A program made the translations under genes and the position numbers. From Streptacidiphilus albus JL83 (lineage in GTDB: Bacteria > Actinomycetota > Actinomycetes > Streptomycetales > Streptomycetaceae), in contig NZ_JQML01000001.1 in NCBI RefSeq assembly GCF_000744705.1, positions 3,854,017 through 3,918,016 on the forward strand: 64,000 bases of DNA, read 5' to 3'. How positions within the stretch are numbered: position 1 is the first letter of the stretch; every line of letters starts with the position of its first letter. A model generated the notes under the pieces. It was not told where the DNA came from, made no database searches, and saw only the letters and a list, made by a program, of their open reading frames with translations. Of this stretch, positions 33,019 to 42,304 are shown piece after piece.

Positions 33019-34548
33019 GTGACTCCCGTGATCCGCTCCAACCGCTCCTCCGGCCGTAGTTCCAGCCCCCACGCCCGCACCGCCTCGCGCAGCGAAAGCG
33101 CCGGTTCCTCCTACGGGCGCCGCCCCAGCGGCGGCCAGCGTCCGTCGTCCCCGAGTGGCCGTCAGAACTACTCCGCACAGGGCGAGTTCGCGCTTCCGGT
33201 CAGCACTACTCCGGCGCTCGCGGCCGTTGAGGCGTTCAGCGACCTGGACATGCCCCGCGCCCTGCTGGACACGCTGACCGGACAGGGCGTCACCGCGCCG
33301 TTCCCGATCCAGGCGGCGACGCTGCCCAACTCGCTGGCCGGCCGCGACGTCCTCGGGCGCGGCCGTACCGGCTCCGGCAAGACCATCGCCTTCGGCCTGG
33401 CCGTGCTGGCCCGCACCGCCGGGCGCCGGGCCGAGCCCCGCCAGCCGCTGGCCCTGGTGCTGGTCCCCACCCGGGAACTCGCCCAGCAGGTCACCGAGGC
33501 GCTGACGCCCTACGCCCACGCGGTCCGGCTGCGGCTGGCGACCGTGGTCGGCGGGATGTCGATCAGCCGGCAGGCCCAGGCCCTCCAGCGCGGGGCCGAG
33601 CTGGTCGTCGCCACCCCCGGCCGGCTCAAGGACCTCATCGAGCGCGGCGACTGCCGGCTGGACCAGGTCACCGTCACCGTGCTGGACGAGGCCGACCAGA
33701 TGGCCGACATGGGCTTCCTGCCCCAGGTCACCGAGCTCCTGGAGCAGGTCGCCCCCGGCGGGCAGACCATGCTCTTCTCGGCCACGCTGGACCGCAATGT
33801 CGACCGGCTGGTCCGCCGCTTCCTGAACGACCCGGTCACCCACTCGGTCGACCCCTCCTCGGCGACCGTCAGCACCATGGAGCACCACCTGCTCCACGTG
33901 CAGAACAGCGACAAGAACGCGGCCGTCGCCCACATCGCCTCCCGCGCCGGGGGCGTGATCATGTTCACCGACACCCGCCACGGCGCCGACCGCCTGGTCC
34001 TGGAGCTGCTGGCCAACGGCGTCAAGGCGGCGGCGCTGCACGGCGGCAAGTCCCAGCCCCAGCGCACCCGCACCCTGGACCAGTTCCGCAACGGCCAGGT
34101 CACCGCACTGATCGCCACCAACGTCGCCGCCCGCGGCATCCACGTCGACGGCCTGGACCTGGTCGTCAACATCGACCCGCCGACCGACCACAAGGACTAC
34201 CTGCACCGCGGCGGCCGCACCGCCCGCGCCGGGGAGTCGGGCACCGTGGTCACCCTGGTCCTGCCCAACCAGCGCCGCGAGATGACCCGGATGATGCACA
34301 CCGCCGGCATCACCCCCCACACCACCCAGGTCCACTCCAGCGACGCCGAGCTCGCCCGGATCACCGGAGCCTGCGTGCCGACCGGCGTGCCCGTGGTGAT
34401 CAGCAACCCGGTGGTCGAGCGCCCCCGCCGCGCCAGCTCCTCCGGCCGCAACCCGCGCAACCGGTCCGCAGCCCCCACCGCACGCAGTGCGCAGGGCGCA
34501 CCCGGCGTTCGCAGCCGCTCACCCCGGCGTGCCACCGTCGCGGCATAG
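33019..34548 (+). CDS. DEAD-box ATP-dependent RNA helicase
   Basis: 509 aa from the GTG at 33019 (GAGGAAGG about 8 nt upstream). Motifs in order: Q-motif FPIQAATLPNSLAGRD, motif I GRTGSGKT, Ia PTRELAQQ, Ib TPGRLKDL, II DEAD (VLDEADQMADMGF), III SAT (LFSATLDRN), IV-like MFTDTRHGAD, V TNVAARGIHVDGL, VI HRGGRTARAG. The N-terminal ~55 residues are Ser/Arg-rich and disordered, and the C-terminal ~65 residues are Arg/Ser-rich, typical of RNA-binding tails. The position after a cold-shock gene suggests cold-induced mRNA or ribosome remodelling. A short hairpin follows the stop. Confidence 0.95.
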   Translation: MTPVIRSNRSSGRSSSPHARTASRSESAGSSYGRRPSGGQRPSSPSGRQNYSAQGEFALPVSTTPALAAVEAFSDLDMPRALLDTLTGQGVTAPFPIQAATLPNSLAGRDVLGRGRTGSGKTIAFGLAVLARTAGRRAEPRQPLALVLVPTRELAQQVTEALTPYAHAVRLRLATVVGGMSISRQAQALQRGAELVVATPGRLKDLIERGDCRLDQVTVTVLDEADQMADMGFLPQVTELLEQVAPGGQTMLFSATLDRNVDRLVRRFLNDPVTHSVDPSSATVSTMEHHLLHVQNSDKNAAVAHIASRAGGVIMFTDTRHGADRLVLELLANGVKAAALHGGKSQPQRTRTLDQFRNGQVTALIATNVAARGIHVDGLDLVVNIDPPTDHKDYLHRGGRTARAGESGTVVTLVLPNQRREMTRMMHTAGITPHTTQVHSSDAELARITGACVPTGVPVVISNPVVERPRRASSSGRNPRNRSAAPTARSAQGAPGVRSRSPRRATVAA

Positions 34549-34551
34549 GTC

Positions 34552-34573
34552 CCGACGGGCGAGTACCCGTCGG
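34552..34573 (+). terminator. Hairpin after the helicase gene
   Basis: CCGACGGG (34552-34559) pairs with CCCGTCGG (34566-34573) across a CGAGTA loop, 3 nt after the stop. A second weaker hairpin (GGGCCGG/CCGGCCC) follows around 34657-34675. Confidence 0.65.
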
Positions 34574-34698
34574 TTGACGGCGGGCCCCGCACAGAGCCCT
34601 GACGATGAGATCGTCACGTTCTTCAGGTCGGGTAGCCCGGGGGGCTCGGGTGGTGGGCCGGGAAGTCCGGCCCGCCATGGCGGCGACAGGATCACTCG

Positions 34699-35382
34699 TC
34701 ACTCAATGGCGGTGGGGCAGATGATCGTGGCGCGGGCGATGGTGTGGCTGTCGATCTCGAAGTTGAACAGGGCGCCGCTGGTGTTCGCGCCGAGGCCGGT
34801 GCTGGGCTCGTCCAGGGCGGTGACGGTGATGTAGTAGTCGTGAACGCCGGAGCCGGCGGGCGGGGCGCCACCGATGTAGCGGGCCGTGCCCGCGTCCCCG
34901 TCGAGCTGGATCGCTCCGGCCGGCAGGGTGGTCGAGTTCAGTGCGCCCGCGTTCTGCGGCAGGGTGACAGCGGTGGCCGGGATGTCCTCCACGATCCAGT
35001 GCCAGAAGCCGCTTCCGGTCGGCGCCTCCGGGTCGTACATCGAGACCACGAAGCTCTTGGTCGCCTTGGGGAAGCCGGACCAGGACAGTTCCGGGGAGAT
35101 GTCCTTGCCGCCAGGCACTCCGAAGACCCCCGAAAGCTGCGCGACCGGGAGCGGATGCCCGTTGCGCACGGTGGTGCTGACCACCCTGAAGGCAGGCACC
35201 TTCGGCAGGAACTCGTAGGGGTTCGGGAGACTGTGGTGGTGCCAGTGGTCCCGAGCCTGGGCCGAGGCTTGAGCGGAGGCGCTGCTGGCCGCAGCGCTGC
35301 CCACACTGGCGCAGTAGGCGGTGCCCACACCGATCCCGAGTGCCGCGGTGACCAGGGCCGCCCTGAACTTGCTGACCTTCAT
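34699..35382 (-). CDS. Secreted Raf-kinase-inhibitor-like / PEBP family protein
   Basis: 227 aa from the ATG at 35382 (GGAAGGAA 8 nt upstream). An N-terminal signal (FRAALVTAALGIGVGTAYC) is followed by a low-complexity Ala/Ser stretch and a YbhB/YbcL-type PEBP fold. Ligand-site landmarks: FGVPGGKDISPELSWSGFPK, VVSMYDPEAPTGSGFWHWIV (D-P-A/E-P motif and H-W), IGGAPPAGSGVHDYYITVTA (GPxPPxGxxHxYxxxxxAL pattern). Bacterial members bind phosphatidylethanolamine-like or other ligands, with some acting as protease inhibitors. An operator-like element lies about 115 nt upstream, shared with a hydrolase gene. Confidence 0.9.
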   Translation of the reverse strand: MKVSKFRAALVTAALGIGVGTAYCASVGSAAASSASAQASAQARDHWHHHSLPNPYEFLPKVPAFRVVSTTVRNGHPLPVAQLSGVFGVPGGKDISPELSWSGFPKATKSFVVSMYDPEAPTGSGFWHWIVEDIPATAVTLPQNAGALNSTTLPAGAIQLDGDAGTARYIGGAPPAGSGVHDYYITVTALDEPSTGLGANTSGALFNFEIDSHTIARATIICPTAIE

Positions 35383-35489
35383 TGGCGCGTTCCTTCCCAA
35401 GGATGCCCCAGGCACGTCAGCTGACGGCCCAGCGTCATCGACTTGGTCGACTTTGCCCGCGTCTGCGGCTTGAGAAGGATCGTTCCTGA

Positions 35490-35529
35490 CCCCACGTCAT
35501 ATGTCCAACAAGTGGATTGAATCCTCTCC
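35490..35529 (-). promoter_or_regulatory. Operator-like element upstream of the PEBP gene (copy 1)
   Basis: On the minus strand this reads GGAGAGGATTC...TTGTTGGACATATG; the 14-bp core is CATATGTCCAACAA at 35498-35511 on the plus strand. The same core occurs at 36658-36671 upstream of the hydrolase gene, in the same orientation relative to each gene. It is a candidate binding site of the LysR protein encoded between the two copies. Confidence 0.6.
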
Positions 35530-35705
35530 ATAACCTGAATGCATGGACCAGTTGGCGTCCCCTCGGATGGAGCCGCGTGGGACGTGGGCGTATCCGAAGC
35601 CTGACACTGGCCGCGGACACGTCGAGGACCGGGATGGAGCGGACCGAAGCTCGCGGCCGTGACGCGTCCGAGCCGGGTGCGACCGGTCCGCCGGCGCAGG
35701 ACCCG

Positions 35706-36626
35706 CTACGTCTGCAGCGCTCCGAGTCGATCGGTGATGTGGGTCGGGGTGACCAGGGTCTCGACGGAGATCGCGGAGACGAACGCCGCGGTGATCGGGT
35801 CCGGGCGTACCCGGGTGTAGACCGCGAGCGGGCGCAGTACGGGTGGGTCGGGACGCAGGAGGATGCCGTCGAAGTGCGGGGGGACGATGTTGCCGGGCAG
35901 CAGGGCGAGGCCGATTCCGGCGCGGGCCAGGCTGAGTGCGGACGGGCTCTGTTCGGTGCGTACGGAGAGCCTGGGGGTGAAGCCGGCCTGTTCGCAGGTC
36001 CGGTTGAGGATGTCGGCCAGTCCGCTGCGCGCGGTGTAGTGCACCCATTCCTGTTCGGCGAGGTCGGTGACCGGGACGCGCGCGCCGTCGGGGTAGGGCA
36101 GTTGGTCGGGGGCGGCGGCGATGACGAACTCCTCGTCGCCGATTGTCCGGCAGGGGCCTTCCCAGGCGGGCGGGGTGGGGCCGACCGCGACATCGGCCCC
36201 GCCCGCTTCCATGGCCGCGACCAGTTCGTCGGTGTGGGGGAACTCGACGAGGTGGACCTGGAGTTCGGGGTAGCTGCGGCGCCAGGTGCGCAGTGCTCCG
36301 GGCAGGACTCCGGTGCTGATCGAGTAGAGGGTGCCCACGTGCAGTTCGCCGGTCTCCACTCCGGAGGCCCGGCGCGCGGCGCTGGAGGCGCGCTGCGCGT
36401 GCGCCAGGCTGGCCCGGGCGTGCGGCAGGGCGGTGCGGCCGGCCGGGGTGAGGCGGACTTTGCGCGGCAGGCGTTCGAGCAGCGGACCGCCGAGTTCACG
36501 CTCCAGGGCTTGGATCTGGTGGGAGAGGCCCGGCTGGCTCACATCGAGCCGTTCGGCCGCGCGAGTGAAGGAGCCCTCGTCGACGACGGTGATGAAGTAC
36601 TCAAGTTGGCGCAAGGAAACTCCCAT
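35706..36626 (-). CDS. LysR-family transcriptional regulator
   Basis: 306 aa from the ATG at 36626. The N-terminal winged HTH is standard: LRQLEYFITVVDEGSFTRAA, LDVSQPGLSHQIQALERELG, LTPAGRTALP (residues 3-66). The remainder is the periplasmic-binding-protein-like effector domain (GELHVGTLYSISTGVLPGAL; LARAGIGLALLPGNIV). It is divergent from an FSH1-type hydrolase gene, and an identical 14-bp element lies both in that divergent spacer and upstream of the PEBP gene downstream of it. These two genes form the likely regulon together with lysR autoregulation. Confidence 0.93.
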   Translation of the reverse strand: MGVSLRQLEYFITVVDEGSFTRAAERLDVSQPGLSHQIQALERELGGPLLERLPRKVRLTPAGRTALPHARASLAHAQRASSAARRASGVETGELHVGTLYSISTGVLPGALRTWRRSYPELQVHLVEFPHTDELVAAMEAGGADVAVGPTPPAWEGPCRTIGDEEFVIAAAPDQLPYPDGARVPVTDLAEQEWVHYTARSGLADILNRTCEQAGFTPRLSVRTEQSPSALSLARAGIGLALLPGNIVPPHFDGILLRPDPPVLRPLAVYTRVRPDPITAAFVSAISVETLVTPTHITDRLGALQT

Positions 36627-36644
36627 GCACAAAATCTATCACCA

Positions 36645-36678
36645 GGAGAGATTCTATTTGTTGGACATATGGATTGGG
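36645..36678 (+). promoter_or_regulatory. Operator-like element in the lysR/hydrolase divergent spacer (copy 2)
   Basis: GGAGAGATTCTATTTGTTGG followed by ACATATG. The 14-bp core TTGTTGGACATATG (36658-36671) is identical to copy 1 in reverse complement. It starts 18 nt before the lysR ATG and ends about 60 nt before the hydrolase ATG, so it can control both. Confidence 0.6.
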
Positions 36679-36738
36679 GTCGCAGGAGGATAAAGGCCAC
36701 GTCACCAGAGCGGTGGCGGTCGAGCCGGAGGTGCAGCC

Positions 36739-37323
36739 ATGTCCGACGTACGCGTCCTGTGCTTGCACGGTTACCACGGCAGTGGAGCGATCCTGCGCGA
36801 CCAGATGGAATCGCTCAGCCACTCCCTGCCCGCAGGCATCGAGTTCGTCCACGTGGACGCACCCTCCCTGGCCACCGGCGACTTCGGCTGGTGGCATGAG
36901 GGCTTCGACGGCTGGGAGCGCACCCGCGACTGGGCGGTCGATCTGGTGCGCGCCGGACCTCGGTTCGACGGGATCTTCGGCTTCAGCCAAGGCGCGGCCC
37001 TGGCCGGACTGCTCACCACGCTCCAGGAGAGCGAGGGCGCCCCGCCCGAATTCCGCTTCGACTTCGCCGTCATGGTCGGCGGATTCACCAGCGACCTGCC
37101 GCAACACACGGACCTGCTGCGGCACAGGCTCACCACCCCCTCCGTCCATGTGATCGGCCGCAGTGACGTGATCGTGCCCCGCAAGGACTCGTTGCGTCTG
37201 GCCGACCGGTTCGCCGATCCGCTGATCATCGAACACCCCGGCGGCCACATCGTCCCCGGCCACCGCGCGGTTGCCGGACCCATCGCCGACTTCGTCGCTG
37301 CCCAGAAGGAGGCAGCGCCATGA
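36739..37323 (+). CDS. FSH1-type serine hydrolase
   Basis: 194-aa alpha/beta hydrolase of the FSH1 (family of serine hydrolases) group. The oxyanion/first-strand motif is VRVLCLHGYHGSGAILRDQ, the nucleophile elbow is GFSQGAA (Ser in GxSxG, about residue 82), the acid is in VHVIGRSDVIVP and the base in EHPGGHIVPG. Substrates of bacterial members are unknown; some are esterases that act on small acyl esters. The following frameshifted hydrolase remnant overlaps it by ATGA at 37320-37323, so an operon once existed. Confidence 0.9.
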   Translation: MSDVRVLCLHGYHGSGAILRDQMESLSHSLPAGIEFVHVDAPSLATGDFGWWHEGFDGWERTRDWAVDLVRAGPRFDGIFGFSQGAALAGLLTTLQESEGAPPEFRFDFAVMVGGFTSDLPQHTDLLRHRLTTPSVHVIGRSDVIVPRKDSLRLADRFADPLIIEHPGGHIVPGHRAVAGPIADFVAAQKEAAP

Positions 37324-37789
37324 GGAATCCAGCGAACCACCGGGCCGCAACCGGCCCCGCGATGGACCTCGTGCCCACCCCCATCGGCACCGCGGGAATC
37401 GCCTGGCATCGCGCCCGGGCCCGGCGCGCGCCGTGGTGCTGCTCGGCCACGGCACGGCCACCGGGGTGGAGGCAGCGGACCTGAGGGCACTCGCCACCGC
37501 CCTGCCCGACCACGGGATCAGCGTCGCCCTGATCACCCAGCCGTACCGCATGAACCGCTCCCGCACGGGCTCCGACGAGGCCTCGCTCGACGCCGCCTGG
37601 AAGGCCGTGTGGCCGCTGGCGGCTGACCTGCTCCCCAGTGAACACAGCCCCGCGCCGGCCAATGCCCACCCACTGAACGGCAGCGCGACCAACCAGTGCG
37701 TCCAGGTCGGCAAGGACTGCACGCAACCGGGCGCCACCCCGGCCATGGAGTTCGCCAAACACCCGAACGTACCCAACTCGGCCCCCTGA
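37320..37789 (+). pseudogene. Frameshifted and truncated alpha/beta-hydrolase
   Basis: From the ATG at 37320 the product starts well (PTPIGTAGIAWHRA, the usual start of a dienelactone-hydrolase-like/KANL3 family), but near 37425 the frame changes, and the next conserved part (AVVLLGHGTATGVEAADLRA, then ALITQPYRM) is in frame 2. About 50 residues further the family sequence ends in low-complexity sequence, without the GxSxG elbow. A frameshift plus C-terminal loss makes a functional product unlikely, unless the frameshift is a sequence error. Confidence 0.6.
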
Positions 37790-38611
37790 GAAGCCGGCCC
37801 GGGGCACCGGCCCCCTCCTGAACGCTCAGGCGCGGTGGGTGCGGCCCCCTACCGGTACCGACGCTGACCTCCTCCCGGACGAAGTGGTCATGGAGATCCA
37901 CCGGCAGGACGAACTGCGCTCCATCATGCTGGCCAACGGATTCCGGATGACAACACCGGGCAGGCCTGGCGAAGCATGACGCCGTGGCATCCGTGTGCCG
38001 CGAGGTGCGCGGCGGGGAGTCCGGCCTCGGTACGTCGGTGAGCGAGGGCGCGGTAGTCGCGGACGATTTCCTTGCGTGGCCCGTCGGCACGGGCGTTGGT
38101 CAGGACCAGCGGGCTCCGCCGGCTCTCCTCGGGAGCTGTGTCTGATGTGAAGTCAGATCACTTTTGCTGGAACGAAGTTGCCCGGGTTCGGCGCCCGGGA
38201 CGGGGTGGTCGCCCCGGTCGCCCCGGGCTCCTCCGGGCCTGTACGGACATGGCAGTTGATGCCTGCGGCAGTGCCGATCGCCTTCACGTGTGCTGCGCTT
38301 TGAGCATTTCGGGTAAGGATGCCGGGATCACGGTAAAAGACCGAGAGGCCCGTCCGATATCGGGCGGAACTAGTGATTCCGGCCCTGCAGACCGCTGCTG
38401 ACGATGAGCCAGACTCCCGCAGGGCCTGGTCAGGGGCCGGACGACACATAGGTGTCACTGCACATCTGTGCCAGCCGGGAGCCGGGACATCGAGGTTGCC
38501 GGGCGTACAGAATTGAAGTGCGCCGAAAGGGAAAGCCAAGAACGAAAATCCCTTCGGCCGAGTCCCCCCAACCACCTGACCCGGGCATTCCTATGCCCAG
38601 AGGAGGCCGTC
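37790..38611. other. Intergenic region with uncertain coding remnants
   Basis: No complete gene. 37867-37979 (+) could encode LLPDEVVMEIHRQDELRSIM and a stop, and on the minus strand 38105-37946 can be read as ARADGPRKEIVRDYRALAHR continuing HLAAHGCHGVML; neither has a start, and I could not assign a family. 38330-38400 has a weak CCCG...CGGG hairpin. The AGGAGG at 38601 belongs to the next gene. Confidence 0.35.
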
Positions 38612-38809
38612 ATGATTGCCGCGAAGCTTCGGACCGTTGTTCTGAGCCTGGCCGTTGGAACCGTCCTCCTGGGTGCGGGGGCCTGCCTGACCAGCACGCC
38701 TCACTCGGACGTCCAGCAGTCGCAGGCAGCCGCCGTGGCGACCGCGACCGCGACCGCGCAGCCGACCGACGGCGGCACGGTCGCGCCGGGGGACATGGGC
38801 TGGCAGTAG
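38612..38809 (+). CDS. Small lipoprotein
   Basis: 65 aa from the ATG at 38612, with AGGAGG 5 nt upstream. The N-terminal sequence KLRTVVLSLAVGTVLLGAGA then Cys is a signal peptide plus lipobox (GAGAC, Cys about residue 25). The mature part is short, Ser/Gln/Thr-rich (QQSQAAAVATATATAQPTDG) with no fold. It lies 160 nt before the NRPS cluster on the same strand; there is no evidence that it belongs to it. Confidence 0.7.
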   Translation: MIAAKLRTVVLSLAVGTVLLGAGACLTSTPHSDVQQSQAAAVATATATAQPTDGGTVAPGDMGWQ

Positions 38810-38968
38810 CCACCAGCTCCGGCCTGGCCCTGCCGAGCCGGCTGCTGCGGTCCTCAAGACCTTTCCCTTCTCCGTTCTCTTCTCCGGTCCTCTCTTCCGG
38901 TCTGGGCTCATATCGGGCGCTCTGCCGGCAATCGCCCTGGTTCGGTGCAATCAATTCAGCGGGGTCTG

Positions 38969-41900
38969 ATGATGTCGTCACACAGTCTTCCCTTCACAAC
39001 CATGGCACTCCGCCATCCGGACCGGCCCGCGGTCCGCTGCTCAGGCCGGATCGTCAGCCATCGCGAACTCGACGAAATGGTGGGGGCGCTCGACTCCGCA
39101 CTGCCGCGGGGACAGACCGTCGCCGTGAGGAGCGGCGACCGCCTTGACTACATCGTCGGGATGCTCGCCGCCTTCCGGTCCGGCGGGACCTATCTGCCGC
39201 TGGACGCCGGGGCCCCGGCCGAGCGCGAGGCCTTCATGCTCAAGGACGCCGGAGCCACGGTGCTGCTGCGGGACGGGGTGCTCACCCTGCTGGCGGAGGA
39301 GCGGAGCCAGACCGACACGCCGTCCTATGCGATCTACACCTCGGGGACGACCGGGCTGCCCAAGGGCGTCTGGGTCCCGGTGGACGCGCTGTCGGAGCAC
39401 ATCGCGGCGACGGTCGACCGGATGGGTGTCACCGCGCAGGACGTGGTGCTCCAGTTCGCCCGGCCGACCGTGGACGTCTCGATCGAGCAGACACTGGTGG
39501 CGCTGACCGCCGGCGCCTGCCTGGTCCTCCCCGATCGCCAGCTGCTCTCCCCACGCGAACTGCTGGCACTGCTGGACGCGGAGGGCGTGACCATCGCCAA
39601 CCTGCCCGCCGGGTACTTCCACGACCTGGTGGCCGAACTGCGCGAGCGCGGCGGCTCGCCGCGGGCGCTGCGGCTCATGGTCTCCGGCAGCGACCGCCTG
39701 GAGCCCGCCGCCGCTGCGGCCTGGCGCGAACTGACCGGGGTGCCGCTGCTCAACGCCTACGGGCCCACCGAGACGGTGATCACCGCCACGGTCCACGGGG
39801 TCGGGCCGCAGGCGGCCGGGGAGCCGGTCGGCATCGGCGCCGCCGTCGGCGAACGGACGCTGCACATCCTGGACGAACAGCTACGGCCCTGCCCTGCCGG
39901 CACCGCCGGGGAGTTGTTCATCGGCGGCCCACTGCTCGCCTGGGGCTACCGGAGGCGTCCGGGGCTGAGCGCCGAACGCTTCGTCGCGGATCCCTTCTCC
40001 ACGCTCCCGGGCGCACGGATGTACCGCACCGGGGACCTGGTCCGGCGGCAGTCCGAGGGCGGCCCGCTGGAGTACCTCGGCCGGACCGACCACCAGCTGA
40101 AGATCCGCGGGTTCCGGGTCGAACCGGGAGAGGTCGAACAGGCGGTGGCCGGCTACCCGGGGATCACCGGGTGCGTGGTGGTCGAGCGGGAGGGCCGACT
40201 GGTGGCCTATGCCACCGGGGCCGTACCCGAGTACGGACAGATCCGGGAGTACCTGCGCGAGCGGCTTCCTGAGCAACTGCTCCCGAGCGCCGTGGTCGCG
40301 CTGGAGGCCTTCCCGCTGACGGTGAACGGCAAGACCGACCGGGCGGCCCTGCCCGAGCCGACGGCCGTGCCGGTGGCGCAGGCGGGCTTCGTCGCGCCGA
40401 GGACCGCGGCGGAACGGCTGATCGCCCAGGTCTGGGCGGAGGTGCTGGGCGTCGACCTGGTGGGGGCCGAGGACAACTTCTTCCATCTCGGCGGCGACTC
40501 GCTGACCGCGGTCCGGATGATCGGCCGGGTCTTCGACGACTTCGGCATGGTGTCGCCCTACGCGATCTTCGACGCGCCCACTCTCGCCGCGTTCGCCGCA
40601 GCCGTCAGCGCCACCGGGGAGCCCGCCGGGGCTCCGCCGTCGCTCGACGCGAAGCCGAACCCGCTGGGCACGGCGTCGCTGGGCACGGCGTCGCTGGGCA
40701 CGGCGCCGCTGTCGAAGTTCCAGCGCGGCCTGTTCTTCCTGGACCACTGGAACGCCGGGGCGGCCACCTACAACGTGCCCTGGGTGTTCCGCTTCCAGGG
40801 CACGTTGGACCCCGAGCTGCTGCGCGGCGCCCTCGACGTCGTCGTCTCCCGGCACGCTCCGCTGCGGACCGTCTTCGTCCTGGAGGAGTCCGGGCCGCAG
40901 CAGCGGATCAGCGACCGGATCACGCTGCCCTTCACACTGGTGGACGCCGCCGCCGACCAGGTGGACGGGCTGATCGCCGAGGCGGCCCGGCAGCCGTTCG
41001 AGCTGGAGACCGGCCCGCTGTTCCGGGTCGACGCGGTGCGCACCCCCGACGACCGGCTGACCGTGGTGTTCACCTTCCACCACCTGGTCTGGGACGAAGG
41101 ATCGCTGCCGGTCCTGGAACAGGAGCTGCAGGAGGCGTACCAGGCGCTGGCCGAAGGCCGCCCGCACCGGCTCCCGGAACTGCGGGTCGGCTACCCGGAG
41201 TACAGCGCCGGACAGTACAGCGACGGGGCCGCCGAGGCACAGCTCGGCTACTGGCAGGAGGCGTTGCGCGGGGTTGCCGCGGACAGTGTGCTGCCCACCG
41301 ACCACCCCCGCCCCGACCTGCAGGCGTTCCGGGGCGCGCAGCACCGCTACGCGCTCCCCCCGGAGGCCGCGCTGGCTGTGCGGGAACTGGCCCGTGGCGA
41401 GGACGCCACCCCGTACATGGTGCTGCTGGCGGCGCTGGCGCTGACGCTGCACCGTCGTTCGGGCCGGACCGATCTGGTGGTCGGCGCGCCGGTGAGCCTG
41501 CGCGGTCGCGCCGAACTGACCGGTCTGATCGGCTACTTCGTCAACCTGCTGCCGCTGCGGGTGCAGGTCGACCCCGGGGCGTCGTTCCGGGAGCTGGTGC
41601 GGCAGGTGCGCAAGGTCTGTGTCGGCGGCTACCGGAACCAGGACGCGCCCTTCGACGACATCGCCGGGCTGGTGCTGGACGACCGCCCGGGGGACCGCAT
41701 CCCGCTGTGCCAGATCGTTTTCGAGTTGCATCCCACGGACACCCGCGAGCTGTCCGTGGGCGGGGTGCCGGTGTCCCGGGAGCTCCATCTCAACGACGTC
41801 TCCCGGTTCGACCTGACCATCTCCGTCGACGACCGGGGCACCGACTTCACCGGCCGCTTCGAGTACGACAGCGACCTGTTCGAGGCCGCGACCATCGCCG

Positions 41901-42304
41901 CCCTGCGGGACGACTGGCTGGCGACCCTGGCGGAGCTGGTGCCCGCGCCGGCCACCCCCGCGCCGGCGATCCCAGCGCCGACCGCCCCGTCCCCGACCGC
42001 CCCGCCGCAGATCGTGGTGGAGACCGTGCAGGCACGGATGGAGCGGCTGGTCGCCGACACCATGCGCGAGGTGCTCGACCGGCCGCGGGTGGACCGCGAG
42101 GACAACTTCTTCCGGATCGGCGGCACCTCGCTCGCGGCCCTGCGGGTCGCCATGCGGCTCTCCCGGGAGACCGGGACGCGGGTTCCGCCGCACCTGGTGT
42201 TCCGGGCCAAGACAGTGCGGGCCATCGCCGAGCAGTTGGCGGCGCAGCAGCAGACCGGAGCGGCCCCGGCGCCGCAGGCGGCAGGGAAGGGAGCACGGCA
42301 GTGA
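38969..42304 (+). CDS. Non-ribosomal peptide synthetase, A-T-C-T
   Basis: 1111 aa from the ATG at 38969 (GGGG 5 nt upstream; ATG at 38972 also in frame). The order is adenylation (about 10-470; A3 [14 protein letters not shown]5 [10 protein letters not shown]10 NGKTDRAAL), carrier 1 ([11 protein letters not shown], Ser near 511), condensation (about 590-1000; the HHxxxDG motif reads HHLVWDE), and carrier 2 ([11 protein letters not shown], Ser near 1053), with no A domain between C and carrier 2. It begins directly with A, so it is a loading module without a starter C domain. My hand-read ten-residue A code is D-V-E-N-M-S-A-I-T-K, of uncertain specificity; the E/N pair resembles codes for ornithine-type residues. 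Its stop overlaps the next NRPS start (GTGA). Confidence 0.95.
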   Translation: MMSSHSLPFTTMALRHPDRPAVRCSGRIVSHRELDEMVGALDSALPRGQTVAVRSGDRLDYIVGMLAAFRSGGTYLPLDAGAPAEREAFMLKDAGATVLLRDGVLTLLAEERSQTDTPSYAIYTSGTTGLPKGVWVPVDALSEHIAATVDRMGVTAQDVVLQFARPTVDVSIEQTLVALTAGACLVLPDRQLLSPRELLALLDAEGVTIANLPAGYFHDLVAELRERGGSPRALRLMVSGSDRLEPAAAAAWRELTGVPLLNAYGPTETVITATVHGVGPQAAGEPVGIGAAVGERTLHILDEQLRPCPAGTAGELFIGGPLLAWGYRRRPGLSAERFVADPFSTLPGARMYRTGDLVRRQSEGGPLEYLGRTDHQLKIRGFRVEPGEVEQAVAGYPGITGCVVVEREGRLVAYATGAVPEYGQIREYLRERLPEQLLPSAVVALEAFPLTVNGKTDRAALPEPTAVPVAQAGFVAPRTAAERLIAQVWAEVLGVDLVGAEDNFFHLGGDSLTAVRMIGRVFDDFGMVSPYAIFDAPTLAAFAAAVSATGEPAGAPPSLDAKPNPLGTASLGTASLGTAPLSKFQRGLFFLDHWNAGAATYNVPWVFRFQGTLDPELLRGALDVVVSRHAPLRTVFVLEESGPQQRISDRITLPFTLVDAAADQVDGLIAEAARQPFELETGPLFRVDAVRTPDDRLTVVFTFHHLVWDEGSLPVLEQELQEAYQALAEGRPHRLPELRVGYPEYSAGQYSDGAAEAQLGYWQEALRGVAADSVLPTDHPRPDLQAFRGAQHRYALPPEAALAVRELARGEDATPYMVLLAALALTLHRRSGRTDLVVGAPVSLRGRAELTGLIGYFVNLLPLRVQVDPGASFRELVRQVRKVCVGGYRNQDAPFDDIAGLVLDDRPGDRIPLCQIVFELHPTDTRELSVGGVPVSRELHLNDVSRFDLTISVDDRGTDFTGRFEYDSDLFEAATIAALRDDWLATLAELVPAPATPAPAIPAPTAPSPTAPPQIVVETVQARMERLVADTMREVLDRPRVDREDNFFRIGGTSLAALRVAMRLSRETGTRVPPHLVFRAKTVRAIAEQLAAQQQTGAAPAPQAAGKGARQ

